Source: Maylandia zebra
Lineage: Eukaryota; Chordata; Actinopteri; Cichliformes; Cichlidae
Assembly (NCBI RefSeq): GCF_041146795.1
Contig: NC_135175.1
Coordinates: forward strand, 35,392,669 to 35,456,668
Direction of reading: 5' to 3'
Length of the DNA stretch: 64,000 bases
Part shown: one piece after another, positions 63,062 through 64,000 of the stretch
Layout: each line of letters opens with the position of its first letter
How positions within the stretch are numbered: position 1 is the first letter of the stretch
Position numbers and translations under genes: made by a program
Notes under the pieces: model-generated
What the model saw: the letters and a program-made list of their open reading frames with translations, nothing else
What the model was told of the DNA's origin: nothing
Databases searched by the model: none

Positions 63062-64000
63062 TCATATTTTTTTTTTTTTTTTAACTTTTATTTAACTTTT
63101 TTCCCCAACAAATACAAGACTGGTTCACGTCCAAAATAATAATACTGCACAGCACTAGAGTATTACGACATTATGTCCTTAATTATTGTCCATTAGGGTC
63201 CAGTTTACAAGTTATTCCCAGTGCTTCCAGTGGTTTCTTCCATTTGTCCGGAATACTTCGGGAGCTCTCATCAATATAATGTCCCAACCTGATCAGAGTC
63301 ATAACATCACTGATGAGCGACTTCCATAGAGAAATGGAAAGAAAGAAGAAAGAAAGAAAGTGTACTTTATTGGTCCCCGTGGGGAAAATCCCTCTCTGCA
63401 TTTAACCCATTCACTCAGTGAAGCAGTGGGCAGCCATTGGGCGCCCGGGGAGCAGTGTGTAGGGACGGTACCTTGCTCAGGGGTACCTCTGGGTAGCTGT
63501 TCAGGGGAATCGAACCCCCGACCTTCCGATCATGGGGCCGCCACTCTACCTACTGAGCTATCCCTGCCCCAGGGAGGGAGGCTCAGTCCCCACCCATCTC
63601 AACATAATACTTTTCCTGGCCAACATTAACAGTGACTGAATTACATGCTCATGTTGTACCAGTGAAACAGGGATATATCCCAATAAGCACATTAATGGGT
63701 GTTCTGTTACCTGCTGACCAATGGCTGTACTAATATTGGGACAGACCTCTTTCCAAAAATGACTGAATAATAACACATTCCCACAAGCAATGGAATCTAG
63801 TGCCCACTCTGACCTTACACTTGAGACAATTTGGAGATGTTCCCATATTGTACTTACTATAAATATATGGAGAAATATATACGTTGTGCAGGATTTTGTA
63901 CTGCAGTTCTTTAAATCGGTTACAAACAGAGATTTTAGATGGAAGGAGCAGGATTTTGTCCCATGCCTGTATATCTATTTCACACTTAAGTAATGTCCCC
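63062..64000 (-). pseudogene. L1-clade LINE 3' end, running off the window
   Basis: Read leftward: FSHFWKEVCPNISTAIGQQV, PLMCLLGYIPVSL, LLMLARKSIMLRWVGTEPPS, then, beyond a SINE insertion, LWKSLISDVMTLIRLGHYI and DKWKKPLEALGI. This is the C-terminal tail of an L1-like ORF2, followed by a 3' UTR and a terminal poly(A), seen here as a T run at 63,068-63,082. It is truncated at the window edge and interrupted by the SINE, hence dead. Confidence 0.7.
63340..63570 (-). mobile_element. tRNA-derived SINE inserted in the L1 element
   Basis: Read leftward from 63,570 it starts GGGGCAGGGATAGCTCAGTAGG, with a pol III A-box-like TAGCTCAGTAGG, and about 40 bases further the B box GGTTCGATTCC. These are the internal promoter halves of a tRNA. 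A body of about 150 bp follows, ending 'ggggaccaataaagtacac' and a (CTTT)n tail (63,336-63,360). It is a SINE, not a tRNA gene: the acceptor stem does not close and a body and tail follow. Confidence 0.85.

Noticed and set aside
63505..63555. tRNA gene
   Set aside because: A and B boxes are present, but there is no closed acceptor stem, and a SINE body and tail follow.
1..64000. KRAB, SCAN or BTB domain encoded with the host ZNF exons
   Set aside because: None was recognised in the visible ZNF exons. The only SCAN-like sequence is in the retroelement gag.

Overview
This is nuclear DNA of a teleost fish, most likely a percomorph and possibly a cichlid. The basis is a cluster of fish-type C2H2 zinc-finger (ZNF) genes without a visible KRAB domain, with exons separated by phase-0 introns. 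It is embedded in a typical fish repeat load: Tc1/mariner and hAT elements, Gmr1-like Ty3/Gypsy elements with SCAN-like gag, L1/Tx1, L2, RTE and I-clade LINEs, and a tRNA-derived SINE. No prokaryotic, viral-genome, CRISPR or rRNA feature was seen.

Layout. (1) 1-5,800: the 3' end of a plus-strand ZNF gene, with an 8-finger exon, a 4.6-kb intron almost filled by a 3.6-kb hAT-like element with a fold-back core, and a 3-finger terminal exon with a poly(A) signal. (2) 5,800-19,400: transposon debris, namely several hAT/MITE copies (three with exact 8-bp target duplications), an L2 LINE end, a Gypsy LTR plus gag fragment, and Penelope-like repeats. (3) 19,400-41,250: the core. On the minus strand lies a 13-finger ZNF exon (A), followed at higher coordinates by three repeats of one chimeric unit in which a ZNF exon (B, C, D) runs directly into a Gmr1-like Gypsy element. 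All three share the same ZNF/retroelement junction and the same dead last finger. Unit C keeps gag, protease, integrase, RT/RNase H and 3' LTR, split by nested insertions (generic repeat, then hAT, then L1; also a LINE, an LTR-like block and a SINE tail). Units B and D have separate internal deletions. A Tc1 element sits just upstream of ZNF-C. (4) 41,250-57,600: a Gypsy-like LTR with a gag ORF carrying a minisatellite, two Tc1 elements with frameshifted transposases, an L1 end, a ZNF leader exon (45,686-45,791), an intact two-exon integrase-like gene (49,764-51,451) and a full-length RTE retrotransposon with an open 1,058-residue ORF. (5) 57,867-60,903: a large inverted repeat whose arms each hold the 5' exon of a ZNF gene, pointing outward; the loop holds an I-clade LINE fragment. 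(6) 61,400-64,000: the matching plus-strand ZNF leader exon, then a Gmr1-like 3' end and an L1 LINE interrupted by a SINE.

How it fits together. The splice sites suggest two divergent ZNF genes sharing a duplicated 5' region: a 5' UTR exon, a leader exon ending in a short ATG reading frame (MTSTQK, phase 0), then a phase-0 finger exon starting DQHG. The left gene would read leftward through a TE-swollen intron into ZNF-D, -C, -B or -A as alternative finger exons; the right gene leaves the window. Because each SCAN-like gag segment lies upstream, on the same strand, of the next ZNF acceptor, the locus places the two parts of a SCAN-ZNF gene side by side. Whether any such transcript exists cannot be decided from sequence alone.
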